The notes: generated by a model from the sequence alone, not told the origin. Shown: positions 38,198 through 50,889, counted from the first letter of the stretch. The stretch is 64,000 bases of DNA from Leptoclinus maculatus (GCA_032191485.1 JAVDOI010000008.1:4479799-4543798); one strand, 5' to 3'. Numbers and translations: made by a program.

Positions 38198-38595
38198 GTT
38201 AAAGGGATAGTTTGACATTTCGGGTGGGAAATATGCTTATTCTCATATATGCCAAGCAGGAGAACATTGATACCATTCTCATGTCTGTACAATACATATG
38301 GAGCTGGAGCCAGCCGGTGGTTAGCTTAGCTTAGCTTAGCATAAAGACTGGAAAGAGGAGGAAACAGCTAGCCAGGCTCTGTGCAAAGATAACACAATCC
38401 AACTAACAGCACCTCTAAAGCTCACTCGTGTATTATTTAATGCCACAACAAACCAAGTGTTAATGTGATTGGCTTATGCTAAGCTAACAGGTTAGCATAA
38501 CAGCTTCATATTTACCAAACGGACACGAGAGAGGTAGTGATCTTCTCAACGTTTCCTTATTTGTGTTTGTTGCCAAGTCGGGGACATGTTGAGAA
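38198..38595 (+). mobile_element. Teleost MITE-like interspersed repeat
   Basis: The left part reads AAAGGGATAGTTTGACATTT, then ACCATTCTCATGTCTGTACA, GGTTAGCTTAGCTTAGCTTA, AAAGACTGGAAAGAGGAGGA and ACAGCACCTCTAAAGCTCAC. This is the strongest remembered repeat match in the window and is common in percomorph introns. The right end (GAGAGGTAGTGATCTTCTCA) is roughly complementary to the left (GAACATTGATACCATTCTCA), suggesting terminal inverted repeats. There is no transposase. The name is not recalled. Confidence 0.8.
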
Positions 38596-38664
38596 ATATT
38601 TCTAGTAAAATGAAACTGACAGCAAATTAGAACACATTTGATGATTTGTTGATGCCCAGTATAT

Positions 38665-38667
<3 letters not shown>

Positions 38668-38710
<43 letters not shown>
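38668..38710. repeat. (AC)21 microsatellite
   Basis: 43 bp of CA/AC alternation. Confidence 0.96.
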
Positions 38711-38712
<2 letters not shown>

Positions 38713-40196
38713 CTTGAACCGATGCCAGTAACTCCACATCTCTATGCTGTTCTTCAGAGTGCAGCTAATTGCCCTCTCTGGCACCCAATTACAATTTCCT
38801 TATCATCCACACTTGAGATAGCAATTTCCTTCTCAATGGTTTGAGAGAGTTCCTGACAGATCCAACCTTGAGCTCGCATAAGAGGCAATAATTATGTTGT
38901 TATATTTAAACACTCAGTGGTTACCTCTTATTTTATATTTCATGTAGAAAAAGAAATGCATTTAATGTTGGCAAACAGAAATGGCAACTTAGCACAGCAC
39001 CTCTCCATGTGAGGTTTCATAGTAGAAGCATGGAAATATTAGATATTTCTGCAAAGTTTCCAAAAGTACAATGAATATACAATTTTATGTTGGAGGTAAA
39101 TGAAGGGCTCGCAGGTATCTTGAGCTTTTTCCTACAGTAGTTGAAAGACAGAATTGCTAAATATATAACACTTCAAGTAAAGGCAATGTCGGCCACCGTG
39201 AACAAATAGAAGGGTGGGTTACATTTAACTTTACTCTTGTATCTGCCATGATAAATGAAGCATAGCGTCATAAGTCAAGCTTTCATCCAAATGCAGTGCA
39301 AATGTTAACCGGCAGAAAATCAGTGAACATGAGAATATTGACATTTGGGCGCATCAAGATAATTAAAGAAAGGTGCTTGCCGTTATTTAATCTAAGAATC
39401 TAAAAATATTTTTTTCTGTATTTATAATTATTGTAATATGAAAGATTTCTGCTGGTGTCAAAAGAAGACAAAGATGACATTTCAAAAACGTACAACAAAG
39501 TGGTTGAAACTTTGAATAAAACTCTACGTGAGCCGGTGAACTTGCTCTCCATTAATCGATGGCGAGACGCCTCAGACAAAAGAGAGTTCTGAGGAAACGA
39601 AACACCACGGAACACGATTACATGGCTTTGACTTTCTGACCTGACTTTTTGAGTCTGGCCTGGCTCGAGTTGTTGATTTATTTGGAGAGGGAATCTCCAT
39701 CGCAGCTGGTGTACAGAGGGAGGAAGAGGAGCATGTATACTGTATTTTTGGGGTTTTGATCTGGCGGTGAAGATGATGTTAATACATTGATATTGAACCT
39801 TTGATGTTGGCAATGAATGCTGATTCTGAAGTTGCACTTCTTTATTGGCTTGTTATCATCATCATTGTATTCTACTGTCACAGACTTATGAATACACCAC
39901 AATGTCCTAATGAGGGATGATGAGCTTAATCAATTAGTCAATCAGTGCAGTTTTTTTTTTTTTAGTTCTGTCACATCCTCTCCTAGCAACCCCGTCTGCT
40001 GTTGTCATGGAGATTCACTGCCAAATTGCCTTTCTTTAAAGAAACGCAAAAATACTGTTCATGGCAGAGGTTGTACAATAAGAGACGTCTTTAAAAATGT
40101 GTGACTTTAGTCGGTAGAGTTGTTTGATGTTTTTTTTTACACATTTACTCAGTTAGAGGAAAAGTCTGTTGGTATTCTTTATTTCTCTTGTCGTTG

Positions 40197-40199
40197 ACA

Positions 40200-40246
<47 letters not shown>

Positions 40247-40273
40247 ACACACACACACACACACACACACACA
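40197..40273. repeat. (AC)n imperfect microsatellite
   Basis: 77 bp of AC with ACAT and ACGA interruptions. It lies about 135 bp upstream of the fold-back element. Confidence 0.95.
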
Positions 40274-40407
40274 GTCGAGTCGCTGTAAATACTCACTAAA
40301 AAGTCTCCAACAAATGATCACTATTTACTGTTTCAGTTATGTTTGCTGAAAACTATGTTTAGCTGGTAAAGGTAAAAACATTTTTTTTTATGTACTCATG
40401 AGTTTTG

Positions 40408-41477
40408 TATGGAAGCCCATTCCCGCCAGCAAAAAAAAAATAAGATCACTAAAAAAAAAAAAAAAAAAAAAATAGTAACTTAAAAAAAAAAAAAAAAAAT
40501 GTAATTCACAAAAAAAAAAAAAAAAAAATCCACCCACAAAATAAATAATAATAATTCTAATAATTTTTTAATTTTTTTTTATTTTACCGGTACTTTTTTT
40601 CCACCAGCAAAAAAAAAAAAAATACTTTTGGTGCATCCATCTGTAACCATAACACTGACCAGATTTTTCCAGTTGCTATAGAAAGTCGAAGATGATGTTT
40701 CACATGGATTGTACTGAGCAAACGCACCCTTGAAGCTCTGGAGTATAAAGAATGAAACCAATGTGGCTGAGGTGGCGCCCAATAAACTATGGAAGCCCAT
40801 TCACACGAGCAAAAAAAAAATAATAATAATTAATTCACAAAAAAAAAAAAAAAAAAAAATTATATATATATATATATATATATTTTTTAACTTTTTCTCT
40901 GTCAGAAAAAAAAAAAAAAAAAAAGATGTTTCCAGTTGCTGTTTATTGGTCGCCACCTCAGCCACATTGGTTTCATTCTTTATACTCCAGAGCTGCTTCT
41001 TGCTTAACATTCTATTCAAGGGTGCATTTGCTCAGTACAATCCATGTGAAACATCATCTGTATTTCATGTGTTGTAAAGCCACGTTTTAAAGAAGTCTTC
41101 AATGTACTCACAATCCATTCATATGTCAAATGTAGAGTAACCTATGAAGAGCTGCTTCTATGACTGTTGTGTTAAAGTATCTCATAATTTCGACTTTCTA
41201 TAGCAACTGGAAAAATCTGGTCAGTGTTATGGTTACAGATGGATGCACCAAAAGTTTTTTTTTTTTTTTGCTGGTGGAAAAAAAGTAAAATAAAAAAAAA
41301 ATAAAATTATTAGAATTCTTATTATTTATTTTGTGGGTGGATTTTTTTTTTTTTTTTGTGAAATACATTTATTTTATTTTTTTTTAAGTTACTATTTTTT
41401 TTTTGTGATCTTATTTTTTTCATTTTTTTTTTTTGTGATCTTATTTTTTTTTTTGCTGGCAGGAATGGGCTTCCATA
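40408..41477. mobile_element. Fold-back (long inverted repeat) element with A/T tracts
   Basis: The left end TATGGAAGCCCATTCCCGCC is matched by the right end ATGGGCTTCCATA, with TA at both edges (40408-40409 and 41476-41477). The arms are reverse complements for most of their length: 40625-40689 and 41190-41254 are 65 bp of perfect complement, and 40691-40780 pairs with about 40950-41063. Long A runs in the left arm meet T runs in the right. The centre is a TATATA run near 40861-40882. The right arm carries about 125 bp with no partner (41064-41189) and a small extra insert. A third copy of the end sequence lies at 40788. There is no transposase. The two arms give the same short peptide in open frames on opposite strands, an artefact of the symmetry. 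Confidence 0.85.
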
Positions 41478-42573
41478 GTTTTGCCAACTGTATCCTTTAA
41501 TAAATAATGCAAGCATACAGTCTATGACAATGACTGTATAAAATAAGCTTGTGATTTCAGTAGTTTGTAAAGTAAAAGTCTATTGAGTAATGTGCTGAGG
41601 TTGTTTCCTCCCCAAAGTGTAGGGTGATGGTTCTCAGTTTAAGTACATGTTGAGTGATTGGTATTGTATTACATTTACTGCTCACTAGTTTTTACAACAC
41701 ACATAGTATGCTATTCTAAAAGCTGCCATCATCCAAAGTGATTCAAAACGATCAGTTGTGATTGACTTCCAGTGTTGGCATTTATTGAGAGTCACCGCCC
41801 ACCTCTCACTAGTCTGGTGTTGCTCTGTGAAGAAACGTTTCCAATCAACACCTTAGTTAATGGGACTACGGTTACGAACCTTTTTCAGACTTTTACAGAG
41901 TAGCTGTTGAGCCTTGTGTAAATCAGACCTCTTTAATCAGACCAACACCATGCAAAGGTGTTTCTTCTGATAAATGTGTTTTTTTTTTTTGTCTGTTCTC
42001 TCCGCAGGTGTAATCTATCACTTGGCACCTCTGGTTCTTTTGGAAACGAGTATCAAAAATTGAATGCGTAATATATTTTGTTGCTTCTCCTGCTCTCCTC
42101 GTCCGAACCGTGTTTGCACCAGATTTTTCTCTACATTCAACAGAAATATTTTTCGTATAGCAAAATGTTAATTATGAATTTAAAAATGTATTTTTTTTTT
42201 ATAAAACTTGAGGCTGGGTGAACAAACACATCGGTCGCAATGATACTGTGTCGGTTGTGTTCCAATTTTTCATGCCTTTTCTTTTTCAAATTGAAATCAT
42301 GCCTATGATTCACAGAGATGTCCTAAGTTTACAGTGTGTGATGGAAAATACGCTATTAATATCCACATCTGGGCTGCCAAAGGGGTCTCAAAGGGCAGTT
42401 AATCTATCAGCTATTTAATACATTTACTATGAAACCTCACATCTAAGTAATCACAACTATGTTGACTACGATGTTGTAACTTTCCCACTAACACCACTGT
42501 GCTGCTTTGCCGCTGACTGAGGCCTTTGCTGAAAGTGACATTTGACCATTTGATCTCTCTCTTGGTTCAACAG

Positions 42574-42654
42574 AACGGTGAGGCATCCCTCTTTGAGGTG
42601 AACATCCGTTACGTTGGCGGCTTGCTGGCGGCGTACTACCTGACGGGAGAGGAG
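42574..42654 (+). CDS. man1c1: Class I alpha-1,2-mannosidase (MAN1C1-like), internal exon C with the catalytic-acid glutamate
   Basis: This 81-nt exon (27 codons, residues 72-98) begins NGEASLFEVNIRYVGG and ends YYLTGEE. FEVNIR..GGLL is a GH47 signature. The Glu at 42595-42597 (residue 79) aligns with Glu132 of yeast Mns1 and Glu330 of human ER mannosidase I, proposed as the general acid. The distance of 37 residues from the DSLDTL Asp compares with 46 in yeast, which has extra residues between them. The acceptor is CAG at 42571-42573 after a T-rich tract, and the donor is GTAAGA at 42655. Both ends are phase 0, so the exon is symmetrical. The frame continues beyond the donor by chance and should not be annotated. 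The following exon (family text resembling KLLPAFNTP) was not found in the remaining 21 kb. Confidence 0.92.
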
Positions 42655-44722
42655 GTAAGATTAATAGATGTCTGTTATCCCTCTACTCTGGGGAAGATCT
42701 GCTGCTTCCTTCATCCCCCCAACCAGCCCCGCAGTTTGAATGATGAACAGGCTGCAACTGCATGTGTGAGCGTAGTATTGTATCATTTTTCTTTAGCCTT
42801 CATTTTTTTTCCCAGCTAGAATGGAAAATTAAACAAAAAAAGTAACAACATTGCTGAGCTAAATTCGGTTAGGTACTCTGCCAAAGGCGGATGGAAGCTA
42901 AAGATTACACTGTTGACAAAACGGAGAATACAAGCTGCTCTTAAAATCAATTTACTTTTTCTTTCTGGGTTTATTTTAGCCGCGATTTGTCCCCAACTGC
43001 AACAACAAAGTGTGTTCAAAATACTCTACCGCTCTGATTCTGGTCTCTGAGAAGCTTCCTCTTCATAGCAACGGCCGTCCAAAATAATCAGCCCAAAAGT
43101 ATACATTGCTCCAAATCTGCTGTCATTGCATTATTGCTGAATTTACGACAGTAATAAAGTAGTAATACTCGGAGACCAAGGGGAAGTGTCCTTGAAGAAG
43201 CCGCAGTGGCTCCGGTGAAGCTGCTCTGCAGGCCAAGTGTAAAAGGCCTGTGCTTACAATTGACAGCGACCAGGTGTGAAGCTGTGAAACCTTTATGAGC
43301 GTGAAGCACGGCCTTGCCAGGAGAGAATAAATAGAGGTTTAAAGATTGCCCGTGACAACCACACAAGCACAAATGGTCCAGTTCATTATCAGTGCATTGT
43401 GGAGGGCCGACGCGTCACCGTAAACGAGCGTCTTTGCCCTGTAAGCAGCCTCCCGGAGCGCACACGCTCACCCGTACGCTGCAGTCGTACGGTTTTGAAC
43501 CCGGGCACTCGGTCAAAGAGGCTCGAATCTGTGCAGAAGCCGGCATTAATGGAAAGAGGATCCAGTGACATATACACACTCAAGTCACTTTAATGGACAT
43601 TGATTTGCAGGCCGAGCGAGTTGAGGGGGAGAGCGGCATTAAATTCTCCCCCATCGCTGGATGAGTGAAATGTGAATACATTGCTGGAGCAGAATATATT
43701 GTTGAATCCATTATCCCACATTTGCGTGCCATTAATTCCATGCAGGAAAATGTTCTATTTTATTCACTGGTCCGTGGAAAATTTCTATGCATGGCACCGA
43801 TAATGACATTTTATAATATGAATATTTGTGTGCGTGTGTGCAAAGAAAAAGTCTAGTAGCCATGAAGTTTGGTCTTATCTCATGCGTGCCACATAGTCTG
43901 GGTGAAGAAAAGCTGCTACCTTTTAAAACCTTTCGATCTTTTTCTGACGAATCAGGGAATCCCTTCACTTGCCGACGCGCATACATGTTAACATAGTCAC
44001 CAAATGAACTTCTATAATATAAACGTATATTTCAATATCGGTCTGAGCCTACAAGAACCAAACCAAACAGGGAAATGCACCAAAAGTCAGTTTGAACTGA
44101 ATCAAAACGGGTAAAAGCAATCAATCATTCTCCCTCTCGGCACGCTGGAGACATCGTTGTGTCGGTTATTACGGTTTCCATCATCTCTGTTGCTCACTAA
44201 GTTTTTGCTCAGACGACTTTGCGTTTTGGACTTTCTTGCCGTTTACACTTTGCTCCATCTTTCCTTATGAGATGGAGCACGGCGTCTCAGTTTACTGACG
44301 GATGTATCAATACCCTTTACCCCGGCAGGGTTATCCATCACAAGGCTCACTTGTGTGCTTTCTGTGAAGGGTCCCTGTGAGACAGATTTATAGCTACCTG
44401 ATCCCCCCCCCCCCTCCCCGACTCCCCCATTAGGGTCTTGTCCTAGGAGTCTGCTGCTCCATTCGAATGATAAAACCGACAGATTGAAGGTCTGTCGCTG
44501 CTGCAGAGACTTAAATCAACCGAGATACAGTGCGGGAGACTATTACGAGATTGCGGATCCAGTTTGACCAGAGGACATTGGGCAGCTGGTGCCGCTGTAA
44601 ATGATTGCTGGGGAGCGAGCGGGTGCTGATTATGGCTCCTCGCGGGATGCAGTTTTGCTGGTGAAGTGCTTGGAGCAGAACTGGAGCAACACCTGACCAT
44701 TAATAACTTCCTGTTGTTTTGA

Positions 44723-44724
<2 letters not shown>

Positions 44725-44760
<36 letters not shown>
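44725..44760. repeat. (GT)18 microsatellite
   Basis: 36 bp of uninterrupted GT. Confidence 0.97.
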
Positions 44761-44763
<3 letters not shown>

Positions 44764-44976
44764 ATTTATATGTGTGTTTTCTCGGGGGCCCCAGGAGGAT
44801 CATGGTTAGTCTTTACGTCCCCAAGTTAAACGTCTTGTTCAATCGAGTCTGGCCGCCGCTCCTTTTGACGCTCTTTCATCGTTCACTGTCCACCGTCACA
44901 CACTCCTGGCCAGGCAAAATGGCCCTGACAGAAGAGGCAATTACAGTACTGCAGGTGTTAGATGTGAGTGTCCTTC

Positions 44977-45023
44977 TGTGATGAGCCCACCTGTGATGAG
45001 CCCACTTGTGATGAGCCCACTTG
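44977..45023 (+). repeat. 15-bp tandem repeat, three copies
   Basis: TGTGATGAGCCCAC occurs at 44977, 44992 and 45007, with one-base variation in the final bases of the unit. Confidence 0.95.
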
Positions 45024-46124
45024 TCGATACCCGAGGGCTGCATTACCGATTTCACTGTTAATTGTCTTTTGATTTATTGTTTCACTGTCAAAGTCAGTAA
45101 ATTGTCACAAACGCGACTCAGATTTAACAGACCCCACGTTGGGGTCACGGCATACTTATATATATATATATACTTTCTATTATCCCTCTGAATCAGAACA
45201 TTTGAGCTGTGTACAGTTACAAGAGCGATTTTAAATAAAAATCCTTTGCATGCGATTGGACGCCCCAAAAAAATGGGCGGGCTTAGAGTTGTTTACAGCA
45301 ACACTGCGCCACAGAGGATCGGAGGCGGTTAGATTAGGTGGAGGACGAGGGAGAGATGAAAGGGAAACTTTGCCGATATTCAACCGGCTCTGTGCGCCCG
45401 TGGCTTCCCGCTCACCCGCCGGGAAAAGTCATCAGCGTGGCACTGCCCACGCTGCTGTGACAAAGAGGCAGTCGAAAACACAAAAAGTTTTTCCCCACTG
45501 ATACCCAAACACATTTCTTCCTATCTCCCTAGACACACATCTCTTCATATCTCTTCATATTGCTCTGTTAGCTAACACGTCCACATCCATCAAATACTCC
45601 GATACTGATTTATTTTTGCATGTATTTGTCATATAACAAGAGATAGATGCATTTATCCCCGTTTCCACTGTCTTAAGAGGCTGTGGTTTTATCATAGAAG
45701 CCTCTCTTATATTTGAAATACTTGCAGTTCTACGTGGGTCTCCATGTGTACATGTGTATTAGCATGAGCGTGTCTTTTCAGGTGCTTTTGCATATCCTAT
45801 TAGCCCCTCTCTTCCCCTCCATATGAGACCACGCATGTTTGTACAGTATGTCAACTCGACCTCAATTTCTCAACTGCATGACTACGTGCAGACCTGTGTG
45901 CGTGTGTGTAATTTGTAAGTGTCCATTTATATGCACGTGAACGTGTGCGGTGGTGAGACCTTCTTGTGTCATCCCCATCCCTTAGCGAGAACAGAGAACA
46001 GTGAAGGGGAAAAGGGAAAAAAGGGGGGGTTGAATTCGATCAGCCTTGTGTGAAAATTGCCCGTGGGCTGAGCTGAAGCAGCAGGGAGGAGAGAGGGAGG
46101 CAGCAGCCGGCAGAGGAGAAGAAA

Positions 46125-46251
46125 GACGCGTGTTCATATGCTCATCAGCGAGAGGAAAGAAGAGATGAAGAGAGACAGAGGTGGGGGAGGAGGGGGGGGG
46201 GGGGATCAGGAGAGGTGAGGAAGAGAAGACGTGTGTTCATATGCTCATCAG
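46125..46251 (+). repeat. Direct duplication in a purine-rich stretch
   Basis: A 24-bp segment ending GTGTTCATATGCTCATCAG occurs at 46125-46148 and 46228-46251, differing at one base. The intervening and flanking sequence is nearly all purines and includes a 13-nt G run (46192-46204). Confidence 0.9.
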
Positions 46252-47288
46252 AAAATGTGAGAGTGCACGAGGAAGTGATACAGAGAGGCAGGAGGGAGTA
46301 TGAAAGATAGAAAGAAGTGAAAGATGCCATAATATTCCTAGGGGGGGGGGGGTGGACAAAGGGTTCAAAGAAAACTAATTTATCTCCTTTTATATTGTGC
46401 TATTCGCTCACAGCAGTCTGACAATCCAGGGAGATACAAACGTGTAAAGTTTTATAGAACAGACACACAAAAAAAATCACCGAAGGACTTTTCTGTTAAA
46501 TGAAAACATTTAATTCAAATTAACAGCATTTCGATTAGATTAATATTTGATTTCCACTGTAAAAGACACAAAATGATGCCCAATAAAAGGCTCATTAATT
46601 CATTTTATTTCCTGCTGTCAAAAAGTTCTAATTAAAAACAACCAAAAAGTTTAGCAGTAATAAATTATACTGGCTGCTCATAACAACTTGGCTTTGTAGG
46701 TCTTATAAAACCAGGAATTCTCATTATGCTGCAGAGAATCCTTTAGCCGGTCAGGACTGTGTTTATGAGATGTAATCCCTCAACGTGCAGATTTTGTCGT
46801 TGGATATTTGAGGTCAGGGTTGCTTTTCTGTTTTCCCCCCCAAAGAATCATGTGTCATTGCCTGAGCTTTCAAGCATGGTTCCAATCCGCATCGCTCAGT
46901 TTTCATGATAATGCTTCTGTTCTCTGTTTGGGTTCATGGGGGGGGGGGGGATTAATGGAAGTGTTCAGTATTGAAGTAGTAGAGAAAGACGGTTATTGAT
47001 ATATTGTCTGACGCAAGTATGAGGAAATCAGGACAAACTTGGTCACAAAGTACTTTAGCATGAATATTGTTGCAGTTGTATTTGGCCAAAGAGACTTCAC
47101 ATTTACTTGCTGGTGTACATGCACTATAGCTGCAAGCACCTCCCCCAATCCATTCTGTTCAATCTTTACAAAGGAATAACTTGTCAAACGCCACGGGTTT
47201 CTGTTGATTGCATAGCACAAATATGTCATCTACAGTACCAGCGTGCACGGCTTTATAACAGATATTTAGCCAACAACTTGAATAATAC

Positions 47289-47415
47289 GGGGCAGCTGTG
47301 GCTCAGCAGGTAGAGCGAGTCGTCCATTAATCGCAAGATTGATGGTTAGATGCCTGGCTCCTCGTGTCAAAGTGTCCTTGGGCAAGACTCTAAACCTCGA
47401 ATTGCTTTGGAAGAG
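47289..47415 (+). mobile_element. tRNA-derived SINE (truncated)
   Basis: The head GCAGCTGTGGCTCAGCAGG plus TAGAGCG is a tRNA-like A box, and GATGGTTAGATGCCTGGC is a degenerate B box. These are followed by the remembered body GTGTCCTTGGGCAAGACTCT and AACCTCGAATTGCT. This is a well-known teleost SINE type. The usual body and tail after about 47410 are missing or diverged. The B-box change (TTAGATGCC for TTCGATCCC) suggests an old, inactive copy. Confidence 0.85.
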
Positions 47416-48140
47416 GAGGGTAAAACAGAAAATACTGGGGGGGGGGGGAAATCTCTGAATTTATAACGTACTTTGTCAAAAGATGGTGATTGGTCTTTTA
47501 AGAGTTCCCAAGTACTGACTGCTGATATTTGGCCAGGGACAATCCATCATTCAGGAAATAGTTTTTATATATTTTTCTCTACTCCCATGTCTTGGAGTTT
47601 GCAAGTGCAGTTCACCAGAAGTCGGATCCCGCAGCAGGTGATGCTCGACAGCTGTCAGCCCCTCTGTATATAACAGACATGTGGGTGCACATGCACATGT
47701 TTTATTTATACATATAAACAGCCTGAAACTGACTTCAACTCGGGACATACACAGAATATGGAGCAAGCGTTAGTCTGTTGTTGCGTTATTTACTGTGGGA
47801 TAACAGCTATTCAGTGCGTAAACAGGCTTCATTAACCTGTTAAAGCAAACTGCCTCCAGCAGAGAACCTCCACAAACGATAGTTTTAGGAATGTTTGTAA
47901 AAAAAAAAAGTACTTTTTCAGGGGAAGGGCCCTTAGACTCCCCTTGTAAGTGGTCCTCTCCCATGTGTGACAGACTGTTTCTACCCATGAAAGATGCAGA
48001 GAGGCAGAGAAAAGTAAAGACAGACAGATGGGGAGGAGAGTCACGAGAAGCGAGTGGAGAGGCAAAGAGGCGGAGAGGGAAAGCTTGCAAAGACAAAGGA
48101 AGGAGAAGAAAGAAAAATGCAGAGGGAGCCGGGGTGAGAC

Positions 48141-48155
48141 GGGGGGGGGGGGGGG
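48141..48155. repeat. Poly-G run of 15 in a purine-rich stretch
   Basis: The G run lies within a ~190-bp GA-rich segment (about 47990-48190). Confidence 0.9.
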
Positions 48156-48788
48156 AGACGGGGTGAGAGTGGTAACGAGAGGGAGAAGAGATACTGTAAA
48201 CAGAGAGGGGTATATTTATGATATGTTATTGGTAGCAGCCACATTATGGACCTCCTTTTACCCTGCTCCAATGTTGTCAAGCCAACAAAGAAAGGTCAAC
48301 GCCCTCATTCTAAAAATATACTTCACACTACAGCGACGCAAATCAGCGCATACGTTTCCTGAGAATTTAAATTCTGCTCTGGTTCTCCTTGGGAGGAAAT
48401 AAACACCTTTTTTCCTCATCGTGTTACCTGCCTAATTCTATTCTGGGGTCGATCACGTTCACGTTTATAACTGGTCGGTGGTCTTCAATCAGAAAAGGCA
48501 CAGGTCATGAGTTCTAACCGTTTCTACTTGTATGAGCACTAGAGCTGCAAAGTACTGCGACGTATTTGTTTGTTATTCTCCACTTGAGTTCATAAACTTT
48601 AATCTTTGTTTATGTCCCGGTGGCGTCATATAAGTACCATCCTTTTAAGAGGTTTCTTTGTGGAGGGAATGTGGTGGGGGAGGGGTATAGTGTTTTGCAC
48701 TAGTCAATGTTGTTTTCCCTCTAATTTGGGTGACCCATTTCTGTCTCCAAATATGGTTTTGTTTTGGGTCATAACACAGGAGAGCGCT

Positions 48789-48812
48789 CACACACACACA
48801 CACACACACACA
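48789..48812. repeat. (CA)12 microsatellite
   Basis: 24 bp of CA. Confidence 0.93.
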
Positions 48813-50889
48813 GACAATATGAATATCACACATATCACATTGAGAAAAAATGCTGTAAATTGTAAATCTCCTATCAGAGATGATCTTTATCTGTTTCTAC
48901 TTTGACATTTTTTCTCCCTGTCAAAGCATAATTCAGCGCCGAGGCAGATTCAGTTGTCACGTTAGTTTGCAGTGTGTGCAGCACGTATTGCCGTGGGAAC
49001 AAAGTTTGTCCTTTTATCCAAGTCCCCTGACCTTTCTCAAAGTGATGCGGCTGAATTCAAAATGAGTACAGAGATTTATTTTTGTTATCTTTTATAATTT
49101 TTAGGTTTATATTAATGATAAAAGCAACATCTTTTAAACATGTTTTGAAAATGGCACTGAGAGGCTGCAGTTCTGTGTTGGTGTTAATGGTCTCTAGCAT
49201 GTGTGGCTGTGCTGCCGACCTGCGATGGCACCAATCATCAATACTGACAAATCAAACAAATAGTGTGTCGCTGAGGATATGTTGGCCAATTTGACTTGGA
49301 GACGAGATCCTCATTAGGCGCACCATTGTGGAGTTGCTACCTCTTCTATGAGATGTTAGAGATGGACATCCAGTGATATCGGCTTTCAATAGTTCTCATT
49401 TTCTTTGGATCATTTCAGTGGGTCCACACTGACAAATGTGAGTGCTAAACCAGTGCTTAGTGTTATTTGGTTAAGATTCATGTAATGTTTAAAAATGTAT
49501 AAAATAAAATCCCTAATCGGAAAACTTAATTTACAAAACATTATACAAATCGACTGATGTAAAGATAAGAAACGGAAACATCAGTGGACTATGTCTGAGC
49601 TATTTCTTACATTACATTCCACTTAGTATCAAAACAACATCAAACATCTCCTTTAAGCTCATTTAATTTGATGGCGACTCTGCACCTCGGGCTCAGGGAC
49701 ATCAGAGTGCTGTGACACAAAGCTTTTAAAGGAAAAGGTCATTTGCTGAGTCATGGCTGATGCCAGGCCCCGCCACACCTTCTGGTAATGTTCCATCCTA
49801 ATTTGACCTCATTTCCAACTGCGCCGAAGTCGCACCATTCACCTCTGACCTCAATATTAACTAAATATCAGCTGCCAGGCCATATCATGCACCTGCACCA
49901 TGCAACAGTGTACTGTGTCCCACTGATTCACAAACATAATGTGATCTGAATGAAGTCTTTGCAGAAGCACAGCAGAGTGCAGTTACATCTTTTTCATCTG
50001 TTGTTATCAACTTGGTGGGACTGGATTTTTGTATTTTTGCCATTTCTTTCTTGCAGATTTGTAGCTTGGCCCAGTTGAAAGGCTGCACTGCATGCAGTGT
50101 TTACTTTGAGGCCGTCTCACATTATTCTCCACCTCAAATGTAGTCTCCGATTAGTGCAGCACGTCCACGATAGCGTTTCAGGCACTCTGCTCTGGTGTCA
50201 GTTTGGGCTTCATCTAAAACAAACATTGTTCAAAATCATTAAAAGTATTGAATGCAGTTCAGCATTCATGCCGCACAAGTCTGACTACGGTTAACTTCCC
50301 CTGTGTTTGAGCTTAAAGCCGCCAATGAAAGCCCACTGTGTCTATCTTCTTCAACTCATCTTTCTCCCATCACCCACTGCAGCAGAGACAGCAACAGAGG
50401 AATGATATCCTCCCTGACCGTGTGTCCCAGTGGAGATATATTAATGCCAGGTGATTTATTCTTTTTCCCCAGTACAGTCAGTTACTGTATATGAGAAGCC
50501 AATTGAATAAATCTGAGCCTCAGTGGTCCAGCGGGTGTTGATATTCATCAGAGTGGGCAAGGGGAGGATCGCTTTAAAGACTGGGGTGTACTCTCCTGCC
50601 AGTTGAAGGGTACTGTGCCTTCTCTAACTCCCCATCCCCCATCACACCGGGCTGCCTCTTACATAAACTGTGATGAGAGGCAAAGAAAAATGGAAAAAAT
50701 GTAGTCTGGTTGAAATCGGAGAAATATGTTCCAGCCGGTGCAGGTGGGGAAAATTGTAGATGGAGATGATTTATCTGAGTATTTCTGTATGGGGATTACG
50801 TATAACTGAGTTTAATGAGTTTAATCTGAAATATAGAGTAGTTTTACTTTGAATATGGGATATAGGGATGTGTGACAGTGATTGTTTCC

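Larger units (their letters stand above)
27103..42573 (+). other. Intron between exons B and C (15,471 bp, phase 0)
   Basis: The intron is bounded by GTAAGA and CAG. It contains a G-quadruplex motif (27432-27453), CA arrays (28255-28285, 28957-29018, 38668-38710, 40197-40273), an AAT-rich run at 33757-33781, dispersed repeats (30901-31085, 31715-31875, 35940-36330, 38198-38595) and the fold-back element at 40408-41477. No assignable feature was seen in 27460-28250, 29030-30890, 31090-31710, 31880-33750, 33790-35930, 36340-37660, 38720-40190 or 41480-42560. Open frames here, such as the 175-codon one at 33493-34020, show no domain. Confidence 0.85.

Noticed and set aside
40579..41077. Matching peptides in open frames on both strands (ATLVSFFILQS region)
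   Set aside because: They come from the inverted-repeat symmetry of the fold-back element, not from a gene.
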